46,291 bases of DNA from Halieaceae bacterium. Lineage in GTDB: Bacteria > Pseudomonadota > Gammaproteobacteria > Pseudomonadales > Halieaceae. The translations under genes and the position numbers were made by a program. The notes beneath the pieces were generated by a model. The model saw only the letters and a program-made list of their open reading frames with translations. It was not told the DNA's origin and did not search any database. Positions 25,865-34,533 of this stretch are shown in pieces. How positions within the stretch are numbered: the stretch's first letter is position 1; the number at the start of each line of letters is the position of its first letter. Location: assembly GCA_030066555.1 (NCBI GenBank), contig JASJBK010000001.1, forward strand, positions 1-46,291, written 5' to 3'.

Positions 25865-27283
25865 ATGAACAAACCAGACCTCATCGAGGTCGAGGATCTG
25901 GCGCCAGCCGAGGTTGCTGAGCTCGACCTCTACCAGAAGCGGGAAAAGATCTACACCCGCAAGATTGAAGGCTTTTTCCAGCGCGTTCGGCTGTTCACCG
26001 GCTGGCCGCTGCTGGCCGGCTACTTCCTGCTGCCCTGGCTGCAGTGGGGTGATCGCCCGGCGGTGCTGTTCGACCTGCCCGAGCGCAAGTTCCACATCCT
26101 GTTCATGACCTTCTGGCCGCAGGACTTTCCGCTGCTGGCCTGGCTGCTGATCATCTCGGCGTTCTCCCTGTTTACCGTGACCGTGTTCCTGGGCCGGGTG
26201 TGGTGCGGCTACACCTGTCCGCAAACTGTGTGGACCAGTATTTTCATGTGGGTGGAGCAGCGGGTCGAAGGCAGCCGCAACCAGCGCATGAAACTCGACA
26301 AGACACCCTGGTCCCTCGCCAAATTCGGCAAGAAGTTCACCAAGCACTTCCTGTGGCTGGCGGTGGCCTTCTATACCGGCATGACATTCGTCGGCTACTT
26401 CTATCCGATACGCGAGTTGAGCCTGGATATCGTTACCCTGCAGGTCACCACCTGGGGCGCGGCCTGGACCACTTTTTTCACCCTCGCCACCTACATCAAC
26501 GCCGGCTGGTTGCGCGAACAGGTCTGCGTATTCATGTGCCCGTACGCGCGCTTCCAGTCCGTGATGTTCGACCACGACACGCTGATCGTGGCCTATGACA
26601 AGCAGCGCGGCGAGCCGCGCGGCGCGCGCCGGCGCGACGCCGACAAGTCGGCCGAGGGCCTGGGCGACTGCATCAGCTGCCAGCTGTGCGTGCAGGTCTG
26701 CCCCACCGGCATCGACATTCGCGACGGCCTGCAGTACCAGTGCATCGGCTGCGCCCTGTGTGTGGACGCCTGCGACTCGGTCATGGACAAGATGGGCTAC
26801 GAGCCGGGCCTGATTCGCTACGCCAGCGAAGCCGAGCTGGAAGGCGGCAAAACCCACTGGCTGCGCCCGCGCCTGATCGGTTACATCGTCGCCCTGCTGG
26901 TGATGGTGAGCGCCTTCTCCTGGCGCATCTACAACCGGGTACCGCTGGAAATGACCGTGATTCGTGATCGCAGCCAGCTTTATACCGAGATCGCGGGAGA
27001 CTCGATCGAAAACGTCTACACACTGTCGATTCTCAACATGGACGAGGAGATGCACAGCTATACGCTGCGACTGGAAGGCCTGCCCGACGCCAGCATCATC
27101 GGCGACACCGAACTGCTGCTGAATGCCGGCGAAGTGCGCAGCCTGCCGCTGCGAGTGCGCGCGCCGAGGGACAGCTTCGACCGCCCGAGCAGTGCCTTCG
27201 AATTTGTTATCGAATCCGATGACGGCGCCGCCCTCTCGGATCGCGCAGAAAGCCGCTTCCTGGTACCAATGGGGAACCCTTGA
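25865..27283 (+). CDS. ccoG: Cytochrome c oxidase accessory protein CcoG (RdxA/FixG)
   Basis: This membrane-bound polyferredoxin of 472 residues is linked to copper handling (cupric reduction) during cbb3 assembly. Features are a conserved start (EKIYTRKIEGFFQRVRLFT), membrane segments, the cysteine motif RVWCGYTCPQTVWT, QVCVFMCPYARFQS, and two ferredoxin-type clusters (CISCQLCVQVCPTGIDIRDG and CIGCALCVDACDSVMDKM). The C-terminal 100 residues form the periplasmic FixG domain. The last codons overlap ccoH by four bases. Confidence 0.95.
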   Translation: MNKPDLIEVEDLAPAEVAELDLYQKREKIYTRKIEGFFQRVRLFTGWPLLAGYFLLPWLQWGDRPAVLFDLPERKFHILFMTFWPQDFPLLAWLLIISAFSLFTVTVFLGRVWCGYTCPQTVWTSIFMWVEQRVEGSRNQRMKLDKTPWSLAKFGKKFTKHFLWLAVAFYTGMTFVGYFYPIRELSLDIVTLQVTTWGAAWTTFFTLATYINAGWLREQVCVFMCPYARFQSVMFDHDTLIVAYDKQRGEPRGARRRDADKSAEGLGDCISCQLCVQVCPTGIDIRDGLQYQCIGCALCVDACDSVMDKMGYEPGLIRYASEAELEGGKTHWLRPRLIGYIVALLVMVSAFSWRIYNRVPLEMTVIRDRSQLYTEIAGDSIENVYTLSILNMDEEMHSYTLRLEGLPDASIIGDTELLLNAGEVRSLPLRVRAPRDSFDRPSSAFEFVIESDDGAALSDRAESRFLVPMGNP

Positions 27284-27774
27284 ACGACTTCGCCGACACA
27301 ACACCGCCGCCCTGGTATCGCCAGTTCTGGCCATGGTTTCTATTTGGCCTGCCCGGGATTGTGGTGGTGGCCGGGCTGACCACCTGGTGGATCGCTGCCA
27401 ATAATGCCGACAGCCTGGTGGCAGAGGACTATTACAAGGAAGGCCTGGCGATCAATCAGGAGCTCAGTAAACAGCGCCTGGCAGAGCAGCTGGGCGTGGC
27501 CGCCGTCATTGAGGCGAGCGGCGACAGCGTCGAGGTCACCCTGGACAGCGAAGTACTGCCGGCCGCGCTGGAGCTGGAGCTGTCACACCCGTTGGATGCC
27601 GAGAGCGACATCGAGCTGCGCCTCGCCCAGATCACCCCCGGAATCTACCGTGCCCCCGCTGACCTCTCTGCTAGTCCTCGCTGGCTCTGGCAACTGGAAC
27701 CCATCGTGAGCGACGCCGATCGCCGCTGGCAGCTGCTCGGGGAGCTCAGGCTCCGCGATGTTGAAGCGAACTGA
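27280..27774 (+). CDS. ccoH: cbb3 assembly protein CcoH/FixH
   Basis: This membrane-anchored periplasmic protein of the FixH family is needed for cbb3 oxidase assembly together with CcoI. It has 164 residues. The membrane helix FGLPGIVVVAGLTTWWIAAN is followed by DSLVAEDYYKEGLAIN, the family signature. The start is TTG within the ccoG stop (TTGA). It overlaps ccoI by 17 bases. Sequence conservation in the periplasmic part is low, as is usual for this family. Confidence 0.9.
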   Translation: MNDFADTTPPPWYRQFWPWFLFGLPGIVVVAGLTTWWIAANNADSLVAEDYYKEGLAINQELSKQRLAEQLGVAAVIEASGDSVEVTLDSEVLPAALELELSHPLDAESDIELRLAQITPGIYRAPADLSASPRWLWQLEPIVSDADRRWQLLGELRLRDVEAN

Positions 27775-30154
27775 CAGCGAGCACTGCTACCACTGTGGCG
27801 AGCTGGTGCCGCCTGGCACCCACCTCACTGTGGAGATCGGTGGCGAGCCCCGCCCGATGTGCTGCCCGGGCTGCCAGGCGGTGGCGCGACTGATTGCCGG
27901 TAGCGGCCTCGATTCTTTCTACCGCCTGCGCACCGAGCTCAACGAAACCGCGCCGCCCCTGCCGCAGGAAAATCTTTACCTGGCCTACGACAACCCGGAA
28001 AACTGCGCAGACTTCGTCAGCGCGCTCGACAACGGTGAGCATCGCGCACAGCTCTTACTGGGCGGCATCAGCTGTGCTGCCTGTACCTGGCTGATCGAGA
28101 AGGCCCTGCTGGCGAACCCCGCCGTCAGCGGCGCCAACGTCAACCTGTCCCAGCAGTCCCTGGTGGTGGAGTTCAACCGCGAGCAGCTGCCGCTCAGCGA
28201 GATATTCCAGCAGCTGCTGGCGCTGGGCTACGACCCCCACCCCTGGCAGCTGAGTCAGGGCGCACGATTGATTGAAACCGAGCAGCGCGCTGCCCTGCGC
28301 GAGCTGGCGGTAGCCGGCCTCGCCATGATGCAGGTGGGCATGTTCGGTATCGCCCTGCACGCCGGCGACATCCAGGGTATCGCGCTGGAATACCGCGGCC
28401 TGATGCGCTGGGTCAGCCTGCTGATTGCCAGTGTGGTGGTGTTCTACAGTGCCCGCAGCTTCTTCCACAATGCCTGGAACAACCTGCGCTTCGGCCGCCT
28501 GGTCATGGACCTGCCGGTAGCCCTGGCTATCGGCCTTGCCTATATCGCCAGTGCCTGGGCGACGCTACAGAACAGCGGCGAGGTGTATTTCGACTCGATC
28601 GCCATGTTCACGTTCTTCCTGCTGCTGGGCCGCTATATGGAGCGCCAGGTGCGGCGCCGCGAGTTCCTGCGCCAGACAGACCTGCAAAGCCTGTTGCCGG
28701 TCGCATCACTGCGCCGTGAGGGTGATAGCTGGGCTACGGTACCCACGCGATCTATACGCAGCGGCGACGTGCTGCTGCTGCGGGCCGGGGAAACCATTCC
28801 AGCCGACGGCGTGTTGCTCGACGGCGGCGGCGCAGTGGACGAGGCGGCCTTCACCGGCGAGCATCTGCCGCGCAGTATCGGGCCCGGCGAACAGGTGTCT
28901 GCCGGTACCGTACTGCGGGAAGGCGGCGGCAGCATGCGGGTAGCTTGCGATGCCGCAGGCAGTCGCCTCGCCACCATGCTCGGCATGCTGACCCGGGCTG
29001 GCGACAAGCCCACGTTGGCCAGGCTCGCCGACCGGGTGGCTGCCAGGTTTGTCGGCGCGGTACTGGTAATCGCCGCCCTGGTGGCGGCCTACTGGATTCA
29101 GGTCGATGCCACCCGCGCCCTGTGGATTACGCTTTCGGTGCTGGTGGTCAGCTGTCCCTGTGCGCTCGCGTTGGCAACCCCGGCGGCACTCACGGCTGCC
29201 ACCGCGCACCTGCGCCGTCGCGGGTTGCTACTGGTGGGTGAGGACAGCCTTGAAGGACTGTTACGCTGCCAGCGGGTCATCTTCGACAAGACCGGTACCC
29301 TGACCCACGGCGAGCTGCGCCGTCGCGAAACCCGTGTCGCCGAGGGCAGCACTGAAGAAGAAGCACTGGCCATTGCCGCGGCGCTGGAACAACAGGGCAG
29401 GCACCCGATTGCCCAGGCCTTTGCCGACATTACGGCTGCCACCGGTTTGCGGGAGGTCGAGGTGGTCGCCGGGCGCGGCATTCGCGCCTCGCTGGATGGC
29501 CGCCGCATTGCCATCGGCAGCCCGGCATTTGTTTCTGAAACCTGCCCGGGACTACCGGCACCTCCGCAGGCACCGGGACACTGGATTGCACTGGCAGCAG
29601 ACAGCGGACTGCTGGCCTGGTTCGCCCTCGACGACTCGCCACGCTCCGATGCCGAAGCAACCGTGGCTGCCCTCCAGGGTCGAGGCCTGGCCGTGGAGCT
29701 GCTGTCCGGTGATCCTTCAAATGCGGGCCGGGAGCTGGCGCAACAGCTGGGCATCGATGCGGTGCGTATCGGTGCCAGCCCCAAGGACAAGCTGGAACAC
29801 ATCCACAGCCTGCAGGCCGCCGGCACACCGGTGGCCATGGTGGGCGACGGTCTCAACGATGCTCCGGTACTGGCCGCTGCCGACTGCGCCTTTGCGGTCA
29901 ACCAGGCCACCGATCTCGCCAAATCGCAGGCCGACGCAATCCTGCTGGGCCAATCACTGGGACCACTGGATGACGCCTTTGCGATGGCGGTGCGCTGCCG
30001 CAAGATCATTCGCCAGAACATGAGCTGGGCATTGGCCTACAATGGCCTGGCGGTGCCACTGGCTGCGGCGGGTTGGGTACCGCCCTGGGCCGCCGCAGTA
30101 GGCATGAGCGCCAGCTCACTGCTGGTGGTGCTCAACAGCCTGCGACTAAAATAG
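27758..30154 (+). CDS. ccoI: Copper-translocating P-type ATPase CcoI (FixI)
   Basis: This P1B-type ATPase of 798 residues exports copper to the periplasm for the cbb3 active site. The N-terminus has a CYHCGELVPPG and CCPGCQAVARLI cysteine region characteristic of FixI/CcoI, then a heavy-metal-associated domain with GISCAACTWLIEKAL. The transport motif SCPCALALATPAAL, the phosphorylation site FDKTGTLTHGEL and the hinge VGDGLNDAPVLAAADCA are intact. Position between ccoH and ccoS confirms the assignment over general copper exporters. Confidence 0.95.
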   Translation: MLKRTDSEHCYHCGELVPPGTHLTVEIGGEPRPMCCPGCQAVARLIAGSGLDSFYRLRTELNETAPPLPQENLYLAYDNPENCADFVSALDNGEHRAQLLLGGISCAACTWLIEKALLANPAVSGANVNLSQQSLVVEFNREQLPLSEIFQQLLALGYDPHPWQLSQGARLIETEQRAALRELAVAGLAMMQVGMFGIALHAGDIQGIALEYRGLMRWVSLLIASVVVFYSARSFFHNAWNNLRFGRLVMDLPVALAIGLAYIASAWATLQNSGEVYFDSIAMFTFFLLLGRYMERQVRRREFLRQTDLQSLLPVASLRREGDSWATVPTRSIRSGDVLLLRAGETIPADGVLLDGGGAVDEAAFTGEHLPRSIGPGEQVSAGTVLREGGGSMRVACDAAGSRLATMLGMLTRAGDKPTLARLADRVAARFVGAVLVIAALVAAYWIQVDATRALWITLSVLVVSCPCALALATPAALTAATAHLRRRGLLLVGEDSLEGLLRCQRVIFDKTGTLTHGELRRRETRVAEGSTEEEALAIAAALEQQGRHPIAQAFADITAATGLREVEVVAGRGIRASLDGRRIAIGSPAFVSETCPGLPAPPQAPGHWIALAADSGLLAWFALDDSPRSDAEATVAALQGRGLAVELLSGDPSNAGRELAQQLGIDAVRIGASPKDKLEHIHSLQAAGTPVAMVGDGLNDAPVLAAADCAFAVNQATDLAKSQADAILLGQSLGPLDDAFAMAVRCRKIIRQNMSWALAYNGLAVPLAAAGWVPPWAAAVGMSASSLLVVLNSLRLK

Positions 30155-30158
30155 GCGC

Positions 30159-30332
30159 ATGGACAGTCTCTACATCCTGATCCCCATTGCCGTGGTGTTC
30201 TGCGCAATCGCCATCAAGCTGCTGCTGTGGGCCATCGACAACGGCCAGTATGATGATCTCGACAAGGAAGCCTGGCGCATCCTGATGGACGAGGAAGATG
30301 TACAGCGCAAAGAACAGGCCGACAGGGATTGA
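30159..30332 (+). CDS. ccoS: cbb3 oxidase maturation protein CcoS
   Basis: This gene is too short for the ORF track and was translated by hand: 57 residues. It starts MDSLYILIPIAVVFCAIAI (one membrane helix) and continues LLWAIDNGQYDDLDKEAWRI, which is the standard CcoS motif (GQYDDLD). CcoS is required for cofactor insertion into the cbb3 oxidase. It begins four bases after ccoI and its stop overlaps the next start (TTGA). Confidence 0.93.
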   Translation: MDSLYILIPIAVVFCAIAIKLLLWAIDNGQYDDLDKEAWRILMDEEDVQRKEQADRD

Positions 30333-31060
30333 ACGGAACTGAAACCACCCTCCTCGCCGCACTGACCCTCGGACTCCTCGGCAGCAGCCACTGCCTGGTG
30401 ATGTGCGGCGGCATCAGCGCCGCGCTCGGCATGGGCACGGCGTCGCAGCATCGCTACTGGCTGCTGCTGCTGTTCCAGTTCGGCCGCATCATCACCTACA
30501 TGTTACTGGGTGCGGGGCTCGGCGCCGCAGTCGGCAGCATTACGGGGCTCAGTGACACGCTGATGCCGCTGCTGCGCATCCTCTCCGGCGCGCTGCTGAT
30601 CGCCATGGGCCTGTACGTGGCCAATGTATGGGCGGGGCTGACCTGGCTCGAGCGCGGCGGTCAGGCTCTGTGGCGACACATCGAACCGCTGGCACGCAGT
30701 CGACTGCCGGTGCAGCACTCCGTTGACGCCCTGGCCGTGGGGCTGTACTGGGGTTTCCTCCCCTGCGGGCTGATTTACACCGCGCTGGCCTGGACTGCCA
30801 CCACTGCCGACTGGCAGCAGTCGGCCCTGCTGATGGGCGCCTTTGGCCTGGGCACACTGCCGGCGATGCTGGCCACGGGCGTGGCTGCACAGCGCATCAT
30901 GGGTCTGTTGGGTAAGCGCGGATTGCGCCGGGTAGCGGGAATACTGCTGGTGGTTGCCGGTGCCTGGACCGCGTGGATCGGCCTGCAGCATGCCGGCCAT
31001 GGACAACATAGCGGGGCTGACGTCGAAGACGCCGCCCCGCATTCACATCATATGCACTAG
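30329..31060 (+). CDS. SafE/TauE-like membrane protein of the cco cluster (possible metal transporter)
   Basis: This integral membrane protein has 243 residues and about six helices. It carries the SHCLVMCGGISAALGMG motif found in the DsbD-like/heavy-metal transport subgroup annotated as sulfite exporter TauE/SafE, which regularly follows ccoS. Another conserved stretch is LYWGFLPCGLIYTALAW. The C-terminus is histidine-rich (HAGHGQHSG, HSHHMH), suggesting metal binding. A role in copper supply to the oxidase is inferred from context. The start is TTG inside the ccoS stop. Confidence 0.85.
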   Translation: MNGTETTLLAALTLGLLGSSHCLVMCGGISAALGMGTASQHRYWLLLLFQFGRIITYMLLGAGLGAAVGSITGLSDTLMPLLRILSGALLIAMGLYVANVWAGLTWLERGGQALWRHIEPLARSRLPVQHSVDALAVGLYWGFLPCGLIYTALAWTATTADWQQSALLMGAFGLGTLPAMLATGVAAQRIMGLLGKRGLRRVAGILLVVAGAWTAWIGLQHAGHGQHSGADVEDAAPHSHHMH

Positions 31061-31066
31061 CTGGCG

Positions 31067-31756
31067 CTAGAACTTGTAGGCAACACCTACCATGTAAACG
31101 TAGGGATCGATCTCAACGTCGAATTCGACGTTGGCCACATCCGTCTTGATGGTGGCCTCGGTGTCGATGTCGATGTACCAGATACTGGCGTTCACACCCC
31201 AGTTGTCATTGATCATGTAGTCGAAGCCGGCTCGCGCAGCGAAGCCCCAGGAATCATCCAGGTCCAGGTCTGCCGGCACCGGCTCGTCGCTGCCGATGAT
31301 GGTGCCCAGCGCAGCCTCGAGTTCTCCATCGACTTCCTCATCCCAGAAGTAGGTGTAGTTTATGCCGGCACCGACATAGGGCTGGAAGTTGGACTCCTTG
31401 CCACCAAACGGATACCACATGAAGGTCAGGGTCGGCGGCAGGTGCTTGGTGGAACCTGCGTCGATCGGTGCACCCTTGACGGTGATGTCGTGTTCGAAGG
31501 GCGTAGCCGCCAATAACTCGAGACCCCAGATGTCCGTCAGCATATAAGTTGCGGTAATACCCAACTGAGTATCGTCATCGACGTCCACACCCTGCAGGGT
31601 GGCAAGGCCGGCAACATCGATGCGGTCGCTCTCGGTATCCGGATCAACGTTGGCGGCACCGACGCGGAAAATCCAGTCGCCCTGCTCGGCCTGGACCGGC
31701 AGCGCAGACAGGGAGGCGGCCGCCACGGCGGCCAGGATTACGTTACGGGAAATCAT
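31067..31756 (-). CDS. ompW: OmpW-family outer membrane protein
   Basis: This eight-stranded outer-membrane beta-barrel has 229 residues including a signal peptide (ILAAVAAASLSALPVQA). Family features are the start of the mature protein DWIFRVGAANVDPD, the LPPTLTFMWYPF stretch near the middle, QPYVGAGINYTYFW, and the C-terminal phenylalanine in VGVAYKF. OmpW is thought to pass small hydrophobic molecules and in enterobacteria is FNR-regulated. Two adjacent ATGs (31759 and 31756) follow AGGAG; I chose the second for its better spacing. An excellent ANR box lies upstream. Confidence 0.93.
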   Translation of the reverse strand: MISRNVILAAVAAASLSALPVQAEQGDWIFRVGAANVDPDTESDRIDVAGLATLQGVDVDDDTQLGITATYMLTDIWGLELLAATPFEHDITVKGAPIDAGSTKHLPPTLTFMWYPFGGKESNFQPYVGAGINYTYFWDEEVDGELEAALGTIIGSDEPVPADLDLDDSWGFAARAGFDYMINDNWGVNASIWYIDIDTEATIKTDVANVEFDVEIDPYVYMVGVAYKF

Positions 31757-31795
31757 CATGTCACTCCTGTTGTGCTTGTTTGACTCCTGAGGAAA

Positions 31796-31841
31796 ACAAT
31801 ACAACAGGGCTGGAAAACGGGGCTTGACTGAGGTCAAGCCC
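31796..31841 (-). promoter_or_regulatory. ANR/FNR-dependent promoter of ompW
   Basis: TTGACTGAGGTCAA (31824-31837) is a symmetrical FNR/ANR box. On the minus strand TATTGT (31801-31796) is centred 32 bases downstream, placing the box at about -41.5. The box is the centre of a longer perfect inverted repeat (ggggcttgac/gtcaagcccc, 31820/31821 to about 31841), so it could also form an RNA hairpin. Confidence 0.82.
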
Positions 31842-31873
31842 CGAAAGTTTAGGGCGGGAATGGTATTAGTTAC

Positions 31874-31906
31874 AAAAAAAGCGCCCGCGTAAGCAACGGT
31901 TGGGCG
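31874..31906 (-). terminator. Intrinsic terminator of pckG
   Basis: Read on the minus strand, CGCCC and GGGCG arms enclose a 15-base loop (itself with a small CAAC/GTTG stem) and are followed by C and seven T residues (31880-31874). It begins a few bases after the pckG stop at 31915. The stem is short, so strength is uncertain. Confidence 0.6.
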
Positions 31907-31914
31907 GCCTGCGT

Positions 31915-33717
31915 TCAGGCGGCCTTGCGCACCCGGTCCGCGGTGTACTGGCGCTGTTGTTCCATGGCCTCGGGTACCCGCTCACCGATACTGTCGAAGT
32001 AGTCCCGCTGCTCCTCACACTCGCTGAGCACCTGCTCGGGGTCGACTGCCATCAGCGCCTCAAACTGCTCGCGGGTGTAGTCGAGGCCGGCCCACTCCAG
32101 GTCGTCGTAGGTGGGAGAGACACCCAACAGGTTTTCATGCGCCTCGGCCTCGCCGTTGGCGCGCCTGGCGATCCACTGCAGCACGCGCATGTTCTGGCCG
32201 AAGCCGGGCCACATGAACTTGCCTTCGGCATTCTTGCGGAACCAGTTAACGCGGTAGATGCGCGGCGGCTGGCTGAGGTGTTCCTTCATGCTCAGCCAGT
32301 GACCCCAGTAATCGGCCACGTTGTAGCCACAGAACGGCAGCATGGCCATCGGGTCGCGGCGGATAGCCGCCTGGTTCTCCGCAGCGGCGGTTGCCTCGGA
32401 GCCCATGGTAGCGGCCAGGTAGACGCCGTGATCCCAGTCATGACTCTCATAGGCCAGCGGGAAGGTGGTGCTCATGCGACCGCCAAACAGGAAGGCGCTG
32501 ATCGGCACTCCGGCGGGATCTTCCCAGGCCGGGTCCATGCTCGGGCACTGGGATGCCGGCGTCGTGAAGCGGGCATTGGGGTGGGCCGCGGGTCGACCGC
32601 AGTCCGGGGTCCAGTCCTTGCCGGTCCAGTCGATCAGGTGGGCCGGCGGCTCCCTGGTCATGCCCTCCCACCAGACGTCGCCGTCATCGGTGAGGGCCAC
32701 GTTGGTAAAGATGCTGTTACTGGCGATGGTGCGCATCGCCGCAGGATTGGATTCCTCGGAGGTGCCAGGCGCCACACCGAAGAAACCGGCTTCTGGATTG
32801 ATCGCATACAGGCGGCCGTCGTCGCCTGGCTTCAGCCAGGCAATGTCGTCACCCACCGTGGAAACTTTCCAGCCCTCGTAGCCTTCCGGCGGAATCAGCA
32901 TGGCGAGGTTGGTCTTGCCACAGGCGCTGGGGAAGGCACCGGCGATATAGGTCTTCTCGCCGCTGGGAGATTCCAGGCCCAGGATCATCATGTGCTCGGC
33001 CATCCAGCCCTCGTCGCGGGCCATGGCGGAGGCGATGCGCAGCGCCACGCACTTCTTGCCCAGCAGGGCGTTGCCGCCGTAGCCGCTACCGTAGGACCAG
33101 ACCTGGCGCTCTTCCGGGAAGTGCACGATGTAGCGGTTGTCCGGGTCGCAGGGCCAGGCCACGTCTTCGACGCCAGGGGTCAGCGGCGCACCCACCGAGT
33201 GCAGGCACTTGATAAAGAAGCCGTCGCCGAGGGCGTCCAGTACCGGGCGACCGATACGCGCCATGATGTACATGCTCACCACCACGTACGGTGAATCAGT
33301 AACCTGCACGCCAATCTGGGAAATATCGCCGCCGGGGCCCATCATGAAAGGAATTACATACATGGTCCGGCCTTCCATGCAGCCGTCGAACAGCGGCGTC
33401 AGGGTTTGCAGCATCTCCTCGGGACCGCGCCAGTTGTTGGTCGGGCCGGCATCGGCCTTGTCGCGGCTGCAGATGAAGGTGCGGTCCTCGACCCGAGCGA
33501 CGTCGCGGGTATCCGAACGGCACAGGTAGCTGCCCGGGCGCTTCTCTTCATTCAGGCGAATAAACACCCCGGCGTTGACCAGCTCGTTGCACAGGCGCTG
33601 GTATTCCTCTGCGGAACCATCACACCAGTAGATATCCCTGGGTTGACAGAGCCTGGCCATGTCAGCCACCCAGCTATCCAGTTGCGAGCCAATAGAGTCC
33701 GGTTTGTTTGTTTCCAT
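31915..33717 (-). CDS. pckG: Phosphoenolpyruvate carboxykinase (GTP)
   Basis: This enzyme interconverts oxaloacetate and phosphoenolpyruvate with GTP for gluconeogenesis or anaplerosis. It has 600 residues, normal for the GTP-dependent family and longer than the ATP type. Motifs are the P-loop [38 protein letters not shown] (metal site), and [20 protein letters not shown] with [17 protein letters not shown] (guanine-binding region). A promoter precedes it. The ATG at 33717 has only a weak ribosome site but matches the family start ([20 protein letters not shown]). Confidence 0.96.
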   Translation of the reverse strand: METNKPDSIGSQLDSWVADMARLCQPRDIYWCDGSAEEYQRLCNELVNAGVFIRLNEEKRPGSYLCRSDTRDVARVEDRTFICSRDKADAGPTNNWRGPEEMLQTLTPLFDGCMEGRTMYVIPFMMGPGGDISQIGVQVTDSPYVVVSMYIMARIGRPVLDALGDGFFIKCLHSVGAPLTPGVEDVAWPCDPDNRYIVHFPEERQVWSYGSGYGGNALLGKKCVALRIASAMARDEGWMAEHMMILGLESPSGEKTYIAGAFPSACGKTNLAMLIPPEGYEGWKVSTVGDDIAWLKPGDDGRLYAINPEAGFFGVAPGTSEESNPAAMRTIASNSIFTNVALTDDGDVWWEGMTREPPAHLIDWTGKDWTPDCGRPAAHPNARFTTPASQCPSMDPAWEDPAGVPISAFLFGGRMSTTFPLAYESHDWDHGVYLAATMGSEATAAAENQAAIRRDPMAMLPFCGYNVADYWGHWLSMKEHLSQPPRIYRVNWFRKNAEGKFMWPGFGQNMRVLQWIARRANGEAEAHENLLGVSPTYDDLEWAGLDYTREQFEALMAVDPEQVLSECEEQRDYFDSIGERVPEAMEQQRQYTADRVRKAA

Positions 33718-33772
33718 GAAGTGAGGTACCGAGTGCGAGTGAATGAAGAATGCAAACGTATGCAGGCGCAGG

Positions 33773-33801
33773 ATTCTATCAAGGCTCCCTGACGTTTTGA
33801 A
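33773..33801 (-). promoter_or_regulatory. Sigma-70 promoter of pckG
   Basis: On the minus strand TTCAAA (33801-33796) and TAGAAT (33778-33773) are separated by 17 bases, about 55 bases before the pckG ATG. Confidence 0.6.
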
Positions 33802-33806
33802 CCGCG

Positions 33807-34466
33807 TTACAGGGGTTCCAGGGCGTCACCGCAGCCCCGGTATTCACGGCCATTGAGATCGACCCGCACCCGGTTGGAATAGGCCTCGCCAGACATGCTG
33901 TCGTAGCAGTGGTGCAGCTCGATTTCCACCACCATGTGATGGCGTTCGTCCTGCGATTCATAGCGCTCGAGCCCGTCAAGTAGCTCGACCTCCGGCGTCG
34001 GCAGCAGGACCCGGCGGCTACCGTAATCCGCGACCATCAGCATATTGCGCTCAGGCTGGATCTCCAGTACCCAGCCGGGCTCTTGCCCCACGGCACGAAA
34101 GCTGACCCCGCGCCGGCGCGCGTCTTCCCACGGACCGCGGGCACGATTCAGCTGGCAACCCCGGTAACGACGGGAGCCAACGTCGAGGCTGGCTTCATTG
34201 CCTTTGCTCCAGAACACCACGTCGCCGTCTTCGTAGCGCGCACCCGAGGCGGCACGCACCTGCCCCAGCACGCGGTAATCGTCGGGCAGGTACAGGGCAA
34301 TCTGACCCGCACCGGTTCGCACCACGAACTCGTAGTCGCGACATTCATAGACCAGGGTTTCGCCTGTCGATTTGGGGGCCACTCCGGCGGGCTGGCGCGC
34401 GCCGCTCGAGCAGGCCACCAGTAGCGCGAGTCCCAGTGCTGTCCAGCTCACTCGCAGCGCATTCAT
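33807..34466 (-). CDS. Lipoprotein with MliC-like lysozyme-inhibitor domain and COG3650-like domain
   Basis: This is a secreted lipoprotein of 219 residues. The signal sequence [13 protein letters not shown] has the lipobox LVAC. Residues about 40-110 ([10 protein letters not shown] ... [20 protein letters not shown] ... YRGCQL) resemble the MliC/PliC C-type lysozyme inhibitor domain, including the SGARY and FWSKG motifs. The rest ([14 protein letters not shown] and later [19 protein letters not shown]) resembles the COG3650 family of small envelope proteins. I start at ATG 34466, not 34544, because the signal peptide begins there. A role in protecting peptidoglycan from lysozyme is inferred. 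Confidence 0.82.
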   Translation of the reverse strand: MNALRVSWTALGLALLVACSSGARQPAGVAPKSTGETLVYECRDYEFVVRTGAGQIALYLPDDYRVLGQVRAASGARYEDGDVVFWSKGNEASLDVGSRRYRGCQLNRARGPWEDARRRGVSFRAVGQEPGWVLEIQPERNMLMVADYGSRRVLLPTPEVELLDGLERYESQDERHHMVVEIELHHCYDSMSGEAYSNRVRVDLNGREYRGCGDALEPL

Positions 34467-34533
34467 CGCCGTTTTACCTGCAGCACCACCCGCTCGGGAA
34501 TGCAGTTGGCCACGCATGCGCTGGTAGCGGAGT

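Noticed and set aside
24715-25884. 389-residue minus-strand ORF opposite ccoQ-ccoP
   Set aside because: The plus strand has clear cytochrome c genes with CxxCH motifs; the minus frame has no domain.
25799-27334. 511-residue minus-strand ORF antisense to ccoG
   Set aside because: ccoG is well conserved with all Fe-S motifs; the antisense frame has no recognisable domain and reflects GC-rich codon bias.
31900-33294. 464-residue plus-strand ORF opposite pckG
   Set aside because: It is a shadow frame of the conserved PEP carboxykinase gene.
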